Assembly: GCA_947034895.1 (NCBI GenBank)
Contig: OX344764.1
Coordinates: 63,407,348 to 63,471,347 of the forward strand
DNA length: 64,000 nt
Source of the DNA: Rhytidiadelphus loreus
Taxonomy: Eukaryota > Streptophyta > Bryopsida > Hypnales > Hylocomiaceae
Direction: 5' to 3'
Position numbers and translations under genes: made by a program. Shown here piece by piece: positions 25,238 through 36,137 of the stretch; the first letter of the stretch is position 1; each line of letters starts with the position of its first letter. The notes under the pieces are model-generated. The model was given only the letters and a program-made list of their open reading frames with translations. It was not told the DNA's origin and made no database searches.

Positions 25238-27142
25238 TCATAGGCTCACAACATCATTAGCCTCGAGTTCATTTGCCTTGTTCAAGTCCACCAATGCATC
25301 TACATACTTGCCCATCATTCTTTTAACTTCTCCACGAATCCGCAATGTCCAAACATCATTAGGCTCAAGTTCATCAATCTTATTCAAATCCTCCAATGCA
25401 TCTGCATACTTGCCCATCATTCTCTTAACTTCCCCACGACTCCCTAAAGTGAATGGATTATTAGGCTCAAGTTCATTAGCCTTATTCAAGTCCTCCAATG
25501 CATTTGTATAATTCCCCATCATTCTTTTAACTTCTCCACGCCTCTTTAATGTCCAAGCATCATTAGGCTCAAGTTCATCAACCTTATTGAAGTCCTCCAA
25601 CGCATTCGTATACTTGCCCATCATTCTCATAACTTCCCCACGTGTCTTTAATGTCCAAGCATCATAAGGCTCAAGTTCATCAGCCTTGTTCAAGTCCTCC
25701 AATGCATTTGTATACTTGCCCATCAACCTCATAACTTCTCCACGAGTTTGCAATGTCAAAGCATCATTAGGTTGAAGTTCATTAGCTTTGTTCAAGTCCT
25801 CCAATGCATCCATATACATGCCCATCGTTCGCTTAACTTCCCCACGAGTTCGCAATGTCAAAACCTCATTAGGTTGAAGTTCATTAGCCTTGTTCAAGTC
25901 CTCCAATGCATCTATATGTTTGCCCATCATTCGCTTAACTTTGCTACGCCTCTTAAATATCACAACATCATTGGGTTGAAGTTCATCAGCCTTGTTGAAG
26001 TCTTCCAATGCATTTGCATACATGCCCATCATTCTCTTTACTTCTCCGCGACTCCCCAAAGTAAATGAATTATTAGGCTCAATTTCATTAGCTTTGTTCA
26101 AGTCCTCCAATGCGTTTGCATAATTGCCCATCATTCTTTTAACTTCCCCGCGCCACTTTAATGTCCAAGCATCATTAGGCTCAAGTTCATCAGCCTTGTT
26201 TAAATCTTCCAATGCATCTGCATACTTGCCAATCATTCTCTTAACTTCCCCACGATTTCTCAATGTCCAAGCACCATTAGGCCCAAGTTCATCAACCTTG
26301 TTCAAATCCTTCAATGCATCTACATACTTGCCCATCATTCTCTTAACTTCCCCACGATTTTTCAATGTCCAAATATCATTAGGCTGAAGTTCATCAGCCT
26401 TGTTCAAGTCCTCCAATGCTTCTACATATTTGCCCATCATTTTCTTAACATCTCCATGCCTGCTCAAAGTGAAAGCATAATTAGGCTCAAGTTCATTAGC
26501 CTTGTTCAAATCCTCCAATGCACTTGTATACTTGCCCATCCTTCTCTTGACTTCCCCACGGCTTTTTAATGTCAAAGCATCATTAGGCTCAAGTTCATTA
26601 GCCTTGTTCAAGTCCTCCAATGCCGTTGCATACTTGCCCATCCTTCTCTTAACATCCCCTCGTCTCTTTAATGTCAAAGCATCATTAGGCTCTAGTTCAT
26701 TAGCCTTGTTCAAGTCCTCCAATGCCATTGTATACTTGCCCATCTTTGTCTTAACTATCCCACGAGTTTGCAATGTGAATGCATCATTAGGCTGAAGTTC
26801 ATTAGCCTTGTTCAAGTCCTCTAATGCATCTATATACTTGCCCATCATTCTCTTAACTTCCCCACGATTTTTCAATATCCAAACATCATTAGGCTGAAGT
26901 TCATTAGCCTCATTCAAGTCCTCCAATGCATCTGCATATTTGGCTATCATTCTTTTAAATTCCCTACGTTTTTTCAATGTCAAAACATCATTAAGCTCAA
27001 GTTTATAAGCCTCGTTCAAGTCCTCCAATGCATTTGTACACTTGCTTGACGTTTTCTTAATCATCCCATGAGTCTGCAATGTCAAAGCACCATTAGGCTT
27101 GAGTTCATCAGCCTTGTTCAAGTCCTCCAATGCATCTATAGC
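25238..27142 (-). repeat. 102-bp tandem coding repeats (TPR array)
   Basis: About 19 head-to-tail units of 102 bp encode the TPRs. Units differ mainly at the same few codons (N/D in ANEL/ADEL, E/Q in LEPN/LQPN, and the residues after GKY), a pattern expected when repeats are homogenised by unequal crossing-over or gene conversion. Confidence 0.85.
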
Positions 27143-29733
27143 CTTGCCATTATTCCCTGAGTTATCTACAACTTTTCAAAGTGGTAACAATATTTGAAAA
27201 ATGATTGTCAATCTAGTGAATATCCTCTAATTTGTCATTTATAAACTTAATGTAGGGTCAAAGTATTTTTCTACTCATTCCTTTTCAAAAGAGTCTTAAA
27301 TCTACAATTTTATATAGAAGATTATATAGAAGATATATAATAATTATTTTCCATGTAGAAGTACTAAGCCTAATGATGCATCTATGATTTGTTTAGCATG
27401 AACTTGTATCCAAATCTAAAGTACATTTGGAGTACAAAGAGTATAAATTCATTTATTGAAAGTTTGAAATAAAATCACATAAGCTTTGAGATACACAAAC
27501 TAATTTCAAAGAAATCTTAGAATTTTCACCAAGAAGTTGTAACCATACCTTGGAGGTGGAAGAGGTATCTGCAATTTCCAAAGTAATAAAGTTACTTTCA
27601 AAATCATACAATGGTTGAAAGCTCTAAAACATATCTTAAAATACAACCAATTGGACTTAAAAGTATAGTGTTCCATATTTCATATGTATTTCTCACTGGA
27701 CAACAAATATTAAATTTATACTCTACAATACACTACATTTGAAAAATAAACATTAAAATTTAAATAACATTTAAAATGGATATTATGCATGCATGTCAAC
27801 AACACTTGGAAACTATGACCATGTATCCTCGCACTGAACATTTTTCTATAAAACAAAACAATTAAAATCTTTAAAAATTCAAAGACTTGAAAGTCCAAAT
27901 TCTAACCTGTCATTAGTACATACTTCACATACTTCAACTCTTGACAAATGTCATCAAAAGCCGGACGTCTTTTCGGCTCTGGATTCCAACATTTTTCGAT
28001 CAAAACTCTCAGTTGAGAAGGACATTGAGTAGGAAGCTTTGGACGGGCACCCTCCAATATCATTGCCTTCATTGTCTTTGGATTGTTGATGTCCAAAAAA
28101 GGCAATTCACCAGTCAATATTTCATAGCATACCATTGCAAAACTGTAAATATCACATTTGTGAGGATGCTTTGGTTTTGACTGATTGCTCATTCCAACAA
28201 TCATTTCGTTGCCTTCCGTTTGAAGCTGGATCAACTCTGGTGCCATCCATCTATTGCTTCCAACATTCATTGTTTGCTCTCCGTTTGTAGTGCTGTTTTT
28301 CTTGATTTTGGACACATTAAAGTCTGCTACTTTAGCTTGTATATAATCCAAATCCATATCGAGTGTCTTCACACTTTTGACAAGAATGTTCAATGACTTC
28401 AAGTCCCTATGTACAATGTCATGCTCATGAAGGTACTTTCCCCCTTCAGCTATTTGGTGCATTAGGTCAATTGCTTCCCAAATATTGAAAGGGGGGGAAT
28501 TATGATTCACTTCCAATCTCTGTTGAATCAAAGTAAAGAGGTCTCCATCCATCAACTCCATGAAAATAGAACACTTTCGCCTTTCTTGTGTGTAACAAAA
28601 CATGGATGTAATGTTGGGATGGCATAATCCTGCAAGAATATCGACTTCTTTTTGAAACTCCAAGTTATTTTCCCCATGGAAAACCTTTACTGCAACTTCC
28701 ATTCCCAACCACATGGCTTTGAATACAGTAGCCGAAGCCCCTTTCCCAATGGCCACCTTTTTTTCTACCTTTTCAGAGATACTTCCCAATAAAGCCAAAT
28801 ATCGACATAAATCCCATTTTGACTCTGCTAAAGGTATACTTGGAATTGGAGTCACCCTCAAAAGTCTTTGAAGCAAATAACTTGCCAAATCCTTCTCATC
28901 TCCATGCAATGAAGGCAAGGCTAATGAAATTTTTTTCAAGATGTCTTCTTTGTCTGTAGAAACCTTTCTTTTGACAATTTCATTGACATCCTTGCTCACA
29001 TCTACCACTTGATCCAAGGTTAGACCTCTAGATGCTCCACACCTCTTAGACAAAGCAACTTGGCACAACTCCAATTGAAATCCTATGGATGAAACAAATT
29101 TCGACATGTTTGTCAATGTCATAGCAATTGGTACCCATGCATCTTGGCTACATCCTTCAATGAATCTTTCAATTTCAATAGCCAACACAAGGAGTAGCTT
29201 GAAGCTTAAAAGTTGTTTTTCCAATTCCACAGGTTCATATGATTCAATGAGGGCGCCATGTGATGTCTTTAAAAACACACTCGAACTTTCAATGACCTCT
29301 TTGAGTTTATCAACAAGATATTGACATTGCTCCTTGTTGAATGATAGTGAATGCATTGTTTGCACGTGTTTGTAACAAGCAACTAGAAGTTTTGAGTATG
29401 TATCCAAGTCTCTCTCAAGGCTCGTACTACTTTCTGCACATATTCATTGTACGTTGTCAATATTCTTTAGCTATCAAGAAAAAAAATATAAAACCAACAT
29501 TTGAGTATACATGTAGGTTGTGGCATTCATTTACTAACAATCATCTCTATTCTTTGACATCAGATGGTAATCATATATTCCTTAAGAAAGTGAATACGCT
29601 CAATTACATCTTCATAAAAGTAAAAATAGTAGTGCAAAATAGAAAGATGGATTTAAATAGGAAGAGAATTACCTTAAAAAAGCCTAGTTGTTGAAGAAGA
29701 AGGTTGGCCATCCATACTCTCTAGTTGTTCCAT
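25238..29733 (-). CDS. Protein kinase fused to about 19 TPR repeats
   Basis: Cytosolic Ser/Thr/Tyr-type kinase with a C-terminal tetratricopeptide array for protein binding. The main exon 29,433-27,907 begins at a CAG acceptor and encodes a helical N-terminal region (first ~200 residues, resembling the bundle before MLKL-type kinases) and a kinase domain: GKGASATV loop, VAVK lysine, HRDLKSLN loop, APEL. The magnesium motif reads DFN, not DFG. It ends at a donor (ACAG|gttaga). A candidate 20-nt exon, 27,568-27,549, and an acceptor before 27,142 keep frame into 27,142-25,238, which carries repeats of the type ALEDLNKANELEPND at 34-residue (102-bp) spacing. A predicted first exon, 29,733-29,673, splices in phase but has an in-frame TAA as codon 20, so the true start is uncertain and the gene may be damaged. 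Substrates and pathway are unknown. Joining of the parts is inferred. Confidence 0.75.
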
Positions 29734-30487
29734 AATTTAAAATGCTCCAAATGCAATCTTGTTAAAAGTTGTTTCCAAACTGCCACAACTACTCATCAAA
29801 TCAAATTTCCACCACCATTCACATTGAACAAGAACAATATAGCTTAGAAAAGACCTATCTACACCAACATTGCATGTAATACATGATGGAATTTAGAGGA
29901 AATTCAATTATAGAAAAGCATTCATGATAGCACAATAGAATGAAAACAATCCTAGCCAAATCACTTTGGCAAAAATCTAAGACCTTCACAAGGTAATAAT
30001 GCTAGCAAGAGAAAGGTAAATTTTGACCTAAAGCCTCCTAGAAGCAACAATTACCTAATTATGAACCCCCCCAAAACCTTTAGGGAACCTTCATAACCAA
30101 ACATTATTCAACACTACAAATATAACCAATACTACATTCTAAAATCTATAGAACACCTTTCTAATTTTGTGCATGCCTCGAAATAATAACAACAATAGAA
30201 TGGGAGGTGGATCCTAAATACACACAAGAATGACCAAGTTTACGAATGATGGATTTCTAATGAAAAGAAGAAATTTCAATAAGTACCCAAGCTTCCAAAC
30301 TTCTACTATATCTCTTTAGACTAAAGATATTAAAATATACCACTAAAACTTAACTAATGAGTAGTTGGACTAATTTCTCAATCTAGATTTGAAAACTAAA
30401 GTCAAACTCAAACAATCCAATTCACATTTTGAGTATTATTTAGTATTTAATAGAACACAATTTCAATAGAAAAACTCAAAATTACGA
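29734..30487. other. Upstream region of the kinase-TPR gene
   Basis: An AT-rich 750-bp stretch between the predicted first exon and the LTR retrotransposon. It must hold any native proximal promoter of the kinase gene; no TATA box stands out against the AT-rich background. Confidence 0.35.
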
Positions 30488-32506
30488 TGTCGTGTAGAGA
30501 GAGTTTGCCTCGGGAAATCACGAGGATTCTGGCTGCGACTAGAAATGGTTCGGGAATGAAATAAATTGTAACTTGTCGAATCTTCAAATCTTCGAGTCTT
30601 CAAATCTTCAAACTGCTACTCGTTGTCCTATCCTGTTGTGTTTCTAAATAGGCCAAGGGTTAAGGTAGGGTGATAAGAAACCACGGGCTTCGGACGTGTA
30701 AAACGGGACGGCCAGACCACGAGCTGAGCCGTCCGAGGGATTGGATCCTAAATTTCAAACCCACGGTGACCAGCAAACTTGCCTCACCAGTGGGAACAAC
30801 ATAAAAGTCTCGACCATGTGGGCAATTAACCCCACTTCGTCGCATCCACAACACCAAATGAGGCTAGTATTGGTGTGAACCAAACTGCCCGCAACAATAA
30901 AATGAAATTTACAAAGCCACAAGCCACACACACACAAACACACAAGTCTTCCAACTCCTTCAACTCCAACTCCCAAGCTGATCTTTGGATGAGTGTCTTT
31001 GTTGATCTATAACTCCAAATGAACTAAATGAAAGCTTTTCGGAAAGCTAAAACAATCATCTACTTCTCCTCCAAATTTCATACAATTCTAAGACTCTGTC
31101 CAACCTCTATGGCCATCCAAAGTTTCGGCCTTGAGAAGGGAAAGGCAGCAGACCTTCCTTCGCTTCCACACTCACAACTTTCTCATACAAACTCCAAATA
31201 GAACGAATGATAGCTTCATGAAAAGCTAACACAATTTCCTACACTCCCTCCAAATTTCATGGCAAAACAAGAACCTGTCCGTCTTTTATGGTCGGTCGAA
31301 GTCTCTGCCTCTTAATTTTAAAGGCAACAAACCTCCCTCCACTCAAACTAGCACAACTTTTGCTTCACAACTCCAAATCAAGCAAGTGAGATCAATTTGG
31401 AAACTACACACCATGATACACAACACCTCCAAATTTCATTTCAAAATACTTCAAATTCACAACACAATGAGCCCTCAAACATTCGGGCCTTTCTAAACTC
31501 ACAACGGGAGAGAAGATGAATAGTGTTCCCTTTTTTTTTCTCCACCTTATCTCTACTCTAACCACACAAACAAGTGGGGTCAGCCCCTAATTCACTCCCA
31601 AAGCTCTCACATCAATAATTGAGCCCTTATTTGACCCCACAACTATCTCTTTATCTTTATCTTAGAAAGAAAATTCACTTCAAGTTCACCTAGAAGGAAA
31701 ACTATTTCATTAATTCCTTTTTATCTTTTCTTTCTCTATTTTCAACACCCAAAATGAAATCTACAAACAACTAACATAAAATAAATGTCTTCTCAAAGGT
31801 AAAAAACTAAAGTCTTCAAAGAAACTTCACTCCATCTTCAAGAACTTGAGAATTCGCTTGATGGTAGTAGCAACAAACTCAACACGATCCACCTTTGTCA
31901 AGGGATTGACCGGCCCCTCTAACCATCGTTGGTGACCGCGACTCCCTTTAATAGGCCTGACCATACAATAGTATTGATCGTCGTTAAGACCTTCAAAACT
32001 CCCTTCGAATGTCACTTCTTGGGTACCAGGTTCAACACACCCAACCTGCAACAGGATCACTAGTGCTCGAGCTCCACGCTGTAGGTTCCCGTGCCATCGC
32101 TGCTCCACACGGGGTTGCTTTGGCGGTCGAGAAGGCCCAAATTCATCTTGAGGACGCTCGTGCGATAATGAAAGACCTAGCGGTTGAAGAGGTTGAGCCG
32201 GTAGTTGAGATAACGAAAACTCAAACTCCGATTCTGGTAGAGGCTCCTCATCCTGAGACTCAGAAAAAACCCTCCAATTCGACATACTGAAATCTATAAC
32301 ATACAATAAAGAAACTACTTCAAGTTTGGTGGCATTCTAAGATGATAACCTATTCTTATATAGATGGCTCATGTCATTGTGAGAAGGCGTCATCTTGAAG
32401 CTACTAAGAATGATGTCATCTTTATTTTTATATTATTAAAATCAAATCTATGGAAATAATGTATTACTATGCATTTTTACACTATGTACGCATTTACAGT
32501 GCGACA
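30488..32506 (-). repeat. 3' LTR (2,019 bp)
   Basis: The same length as the other LTR, at a constant offset of 8,297 bp; all open frames checked are identical between the two. It contains a TATA box (32,355-32,362), a 152-codon ORF (32,285-31,827) and, toward its 3' end, CTTCAAAT-type short tandem repeats (mirrored near 30,580-30,615). Transcription from it would run toward the kinase-TPR gene. Confidence 0.93.
31827..32285 (-). CDS. Same 152-residue ORF inside the 3' LTR
   Basis: Identical in sequence to the copy at 40,582-40,124. Its duplication follows from LTR replication and is not independent evidence of selection. Downstream of its own TATA box it could give a short separate transcript. 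Confidence 0.45.
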   Translation of the reverse strand: MSNWRVFSESQDEEPLPESEFEFSLSQLPAQPLQPLGLSLSHERPQDEFGPSRPPKQPRVEQRWHGNLQRGARALVILLQVGCVEPGTQEVTFEGSFEGLNDDQYYCMVRPIKGSRGHQRWLEGPVNPLTKVDRVEFVATTIKRILKFLKME

Positions 32507-32518
32507 TTCACCCCCTCT
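32507..32518 (-). promoter_or_regulatory. Polypurine tract
   Basis: Minus-strand AGAGGGGGTGAA immediately 5' of the 3' LTR, the expected primer for plus-strand DNA synthesis. It overlaps the last codons of the pol frame. Confidence 0.65.
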
Positions 32519-35500
32519 AAACCTGCACATCCTCCGGTATGTGCCAAGTTGATTCCTCCTGGTCATCTACTACGATTTCGGTCTCCTCTTCTTCCGTCTT
32601 TTGATTCTGGGATAAAGGTAAAAAAGCATTCAAATCTTCATTGTAAATTTCTCCATCTCTTCTCCGAAACACTTTGATACGTTTGCCAGCAATAGGAATT
32701 CTCAAAGGAGTTCCATCTAATTCTCGAAGCGAATATGTGGCGTTGTTGTGTACTGTCACTACCACATAAGGTCCAAACCATCCCCGGGCAAACTTCTTCA
32801 CTGTGCTGTGTTGATGTTCTAATGTGCTATCGAACACCAACACCCAATCTCCTTCTTTAATTTTTCTTGCCCTCAATCGATGAGTTCTGTCAAACCTTTC
32901 TTTGTTGTGTAGCCGCGCAGATTTCAACTTCTCCAATGCAATTTGATGGTCTTCTAGCAACCTCTCAAGTTGTTGAATACGAAGCTCAAGCAATCTCTCT
33001 GTGCTGATACCATCCTCCCACGACAAAAATATCCATGAAGGAACAAATTCCTCTGCAGGCAATATGGGTTTATGGCCATGCATAAGTTCTACAGGCATAT
33101 ATCCAGTGACTGAACTATGTGTAGTTCTGTCAGCCCATAGAGCAAATGGAAGTAGTTTAGGCCAAACATTAGGCCTTCCTCTACATGCTTTAACCAATGC
33201 TTGAATAATAGGAGGATGACCTCTCTCAATTTTGCCATTGGCCTCTGGATTATAAGCTGTCGTTAACTTCAATTTAACGCCATATCTGTTGAAGAAATCC
33301 TTTGCCTCAGCTGCATTCAATTCTCCTCTGTCTGCTCTCATTCCACCAATACTCCCATATCGACTGAAAATATCTTCGAGTATAAAACGGCAGATATTTT
33401 TTGTTGTTTTGGTTCGAAGAGCTCTTCCCTCCACAAAGTTTGACAATTCTTCTCTAGCCAAAACGAGATACTTCATGCCCCACATTGCTGACGGCATGGC
33501 AACTAGATCAATCATCCATCGAAAATGAATGGAAGGCGGATATGTCGGATGTAACTCATCTCTATGCCGAATTTTAGATTGCAATTGGCACACAGAGCAT
33601 GAAGCAACAAACTCCTCAACGTCTTTGTACAACCCCTTCCACCAATAACGCTCTTTGATCTTGGTATATGTAGCCCAAACTCCTCTATGACCAGCCCAAA
33701 GTGTATCATGAAACTCTTGAAGAACCTTGGATTTGGTCTCGGAATCTCCAACCACTCTCAACGGCATTTCATCTCTTCTTTTCGCCCTCTTCCACAGAAA
33801 TCCGTCCCTCAAAAGATATCCATAAGATTGATGCCTTATATCTTTGTATGTCTTATCCATCCAACCTTCTTGTCTCTTCAATGTACTCAAGTAAAGGCCA
33901 ATCTCTTTCAACCTGCCTTCGTATAATTCTTCATTGAATGGTAAGACTTCATTAGCAGAGCTCTCTCCGTCTGTAGCTAATACATAGCCACCGTCTAAAA
34001 GTTCTTCACAATCTTCATGAGCCATCATCTCTTCTTCATTAAAATATCTGGCTCTTGAAAGCATGTCTGCTAGTGAATTTTGCTTTCCAGCAATGTGCAC
34101 CAAAACTGGATTAAGAGATTTGATGTATGCAATCCACCGAAGCATAGCAATATCCGGTGAAGAACAATTGGCTATCATACCAAGTAGGGGTAAGCAATCA
34201 GTCTCCAATATGACATTGGCTCCAATCAAGTAGTTTCTGTCTGCTTTTAGCGCTGTAAGCGCTCCCCAAAGTTCTCGTTTCACTTGCGGATAAGCTCTTT
34301 GCCGTTCTGTAAGAATTCTAGCTCCAAATCGAATGGCAAATCTTCTCCCTTCTGCATCATCTTGTCCAACGGCCCATCCAATGGCTATCGGACTTGTATC
34401 AACGGTTATAATCACTGGTCTACCGCTTTCATAATCAACTTGTTTTAGAAGCGGTGGTGATTTCAAAGTCTTCTTCAACTCCTCCATGACTATATCTTGC
34501 TCACGTTGCCACACAAATTTGTTTCTTTTCCTCAATAATTTGTAAAGAGGTTCTGATATGTGAGCAAAATGGGGAATCCAAATCTGATAGAAGACGCATG
34601 CTCCTAGAAACCTCCTTACTTCGGTGACATTGCTACAGGCCTTCATTCTTCCAATAGCATCCACTTTCTCAGGGTTAGGTTTTCTTCCATATCGTCCGCA
34701 TAAATGGCCAACCACCAGAATCTCCTCAACTCCAAACTTTGATTTTTCAATAGAAAGCGTCAAGTCCACTTCTTCGAGTCTCGTCAAGATTTTCTCTACA
34801 TCATCAATATGATCATTGACAAATGCTCTACATCCATCATCTTGAATAGTCAAGTCTTTGACAACTTCCTCGCAACCTTTTATGGGAATGTCATCCACAA
34901 AAGGTATTGTCTTCTTAGGCACAAAATCTCGTAAGATTTGATTCATGGCATTTTGCATGTGTGCCACTGAGTTTGTAGCACCTTGAGGCAATGTACACAT
35001 TCTAACCAATCCAAGTGGAGTCTTCATGGTCGTCAAATCTCTGCTCTCAGCAGCTAATTGAAATTGATCATAACCAGAGTATAGATCTCCAATGGAATAA
35101 ATAGCGTGCCCCGCAAACGCTTCTACCACTTCATCAACAATAGGTCCCGAACCTTTGTTTCTGATTGTTACTCCATTCGCCGGTTGCATGTCTTGAATGA
35201 ACCTTAATGCTCCAGACTTTTTTGGTACAGTAAACCATCGATTAGAATATGGAGCCATCGAAGGTTCAAGAATGCCCATGCGCATCTTCTCTTTGAGCAA
35301 TTCAACCAATTTAGGAAGTAGAGCTCGTGGCACCGGAATTGGTTTTAAATCCCAAGGTACATGTGGTACCGTGAAAATTACCATTGGTGCTATTATACCA
35401 GGTTGAACGCATCCAATCTCATCCGGTGAAGAAGCAAAAGCCTTCCCATGCTTAAAAAGCATATTTTGAAACTTCTTCCTCTCCAACTCAGTCAAGAAAT

Positions 35501-36137
35501 TATCCCCTCCTATCTTCAATGTTTTCAAAGTCTCTTCTGTAAATTTGTGCCCGATCTTCTTTGCTTCTCTGAGACCCGGTTCCTTCTCCGCTTGTCTGAT
35601 ATGGTCATCGGTATCAAAAGGTAATTGAGTTGCTACTGGCTTAACTTTCTTGGCCACAGTTTTGTATTTGGTATTTACCATGGCCTCATGTTTCAATCCG
35701 TAGCTCTGAAACTCATCAACCTTTGATACTATCTCCATCACTTCATCATACAATGACTTGGTATGAATTTCAACTACAATTTCACTGTCTCGAATTTCTT
35801 CTCCATCGATATGTAAGGCATGCAAAACTTGTAATATGTCATCTGCCATGCCTTCTTCTTCAAATACTCCAAATATATGATCATCATCTGAAATCACCTT
35901 CATCTTTTTTAACTTTTTCTCCGTTTTTCCTACAACCCTTTTATATATAGGGTTTAGATTCTTCACGCTTGTGAAGCTCACAAAACCACACTCTCCCATA
36001 CTCAAAAATCCACATCCAATACTATGTACATCGGGGAACTCAAAGGACGTTGATCTTTTTGCACCCGTGGCTCCCCTCTCCCCACGTGTGCATTTCAAAA
36101 ATCCATAAAGTCTAGAGAAGTAGGCAAAGGTCCTTCT
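32517..36137 (-). CDS. pol: Pol polyprotein: reverse transcriptase, RNase H, integrase
   Basis: The open frame runs from the stop at 36,140-36,138 to 32,517 and overlaps the end of gag by about 40 nt in the -1 frame. No ATG lies near its start, so expression probably needs frameshifting at gag's end. In order: reverse transcriptase with LPQGATNS and an FVDD active site in place of the common YxDD; RNase H with TVDTS, KRELWG and ETDCLP acidic residues; integrase with an HHCC finger (WAGHRG ... CSVCQ), catalytic D in WMIDLVAM, D in RADRGEL and E in GKIERGH; then a GWFGPY motif of the GPY/F module and a C-terminal acidic tail. About 1,190 residues, uninterrupted and probably functional. Confidence 0.9.
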   Translation of the reverse strand, partial: RRTFAYFSRLYGFLKCTRGERGATGAKRSTSFEFPDVHSIGCGFLSMGECGFVSFTSVKNLNPIYKRVVGKTEKKLKKMKVISDDDHIFGVFEEEGMADDILQVLHALHIDGEEIRDSEIVVEIHTKSLYDEVMEIVSKVDEFQSYGLKHEAMVNTKYKTVAKKVKPVATQLPFDTDDHIRQAEKEPGLREAKKIGHKFTEETLKTLKIGGDNFLTELERKKFQNMLFKHGKAFASSPDEIGCVQPGIIAPMVIFTVPHVPWDLKPIPVPRALLPKLVELLKEKMRMGILEPSMAPYSNRWFTVPKKSGALRFIQDMQPANGVTIRNKGSGPIVDEVVEAFAGHAIYSIGDLYSGYDQFQLAAESRDLTTMKTPLGLVRMCTLPQGATNSVAHMQNAMNQILRDFVPKKTIPFVDDIPIKGCEEVVKDLTIQDDGCRAFVNDHIDDVEKILTRLEEVDLTLSIEKSKFGVEEILVVGHLCGRYGRKPNPEKVDAIGRMKACSNVTEVRRFLGACVFYQIWIPHFAHISEPLYKLLRKRNKFVWQREQDIVMEELKKTLKSPPLLKQVDYESGRPVIITVDTSPIAIGWAVGQDDAEGRRFAIRFGARILTERQRAYPQVKRELWGALTALKADRNYLIGANVILETDCLPLLGMIANCSSPDIAMLRWIAYIKSLNPVLVHIAGKQNSLADMLSRARYFNEEEMMAHEDCEELLDGGYVLATDGESSANEVLPFNEELYEGRLKEIGLYLSTLKRQEGWMDKTYKDIRHQSYGYLLRDGFLWKRAKRRDEMPLRVVGDSETKSKVLQEFHDTLWAGHRGVWATYTKIKERYWWKGLYKDVEEFVASCSVCQLQSKIRHRDELHPTYPPSIHFRWMIDLVAMPSAMWGMKYLVLAREELSNFVEGRALRTKTTKNICRFILEDIFSRYGSIGGMRADRGELNAAEAKDFFNRYGVKLKLTTAYNPEANGKIERGHPPIIQALVKACRGRPNVWPKLLPFALWADRTTHSSVTGYMPVELMHGHKPILPAEEFVPSWIFLSWEDGISTERLLELRIQQLERLLEDHQIALEKLKSARLHNKERFDRTHRLRARKIKEGDWVLVFDSTLEHQHSTVKKFARGWFGPYVVVTVHNNATYSLRELDGTPLRIPIAGKRIKVFRRRDGEIYNEDLNAFLPLSQNQKTEEEETEIVVDDQEESTWHIPEDVQV

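Noticed and set aside
25224..26795. Plus-strand frames over the TPR region
   Set aside because: They are antisense shadows of the 102-bp coding repeats and repeat with the same period.
30660..30976. 65- and 73-codon frames in the LTR (and copies near 38,957-39,273)
   Set aside because: They are short, overlap each other in different frames and lie in the presumed leader; no support as genes.
32009..32290. 93-codon plus-strand frame within the LTR (and its copy at 40,306-40,587)
   Set aside because: It lies antisense to the LTR ORF, has no promoter in its direction and no recognisable content.
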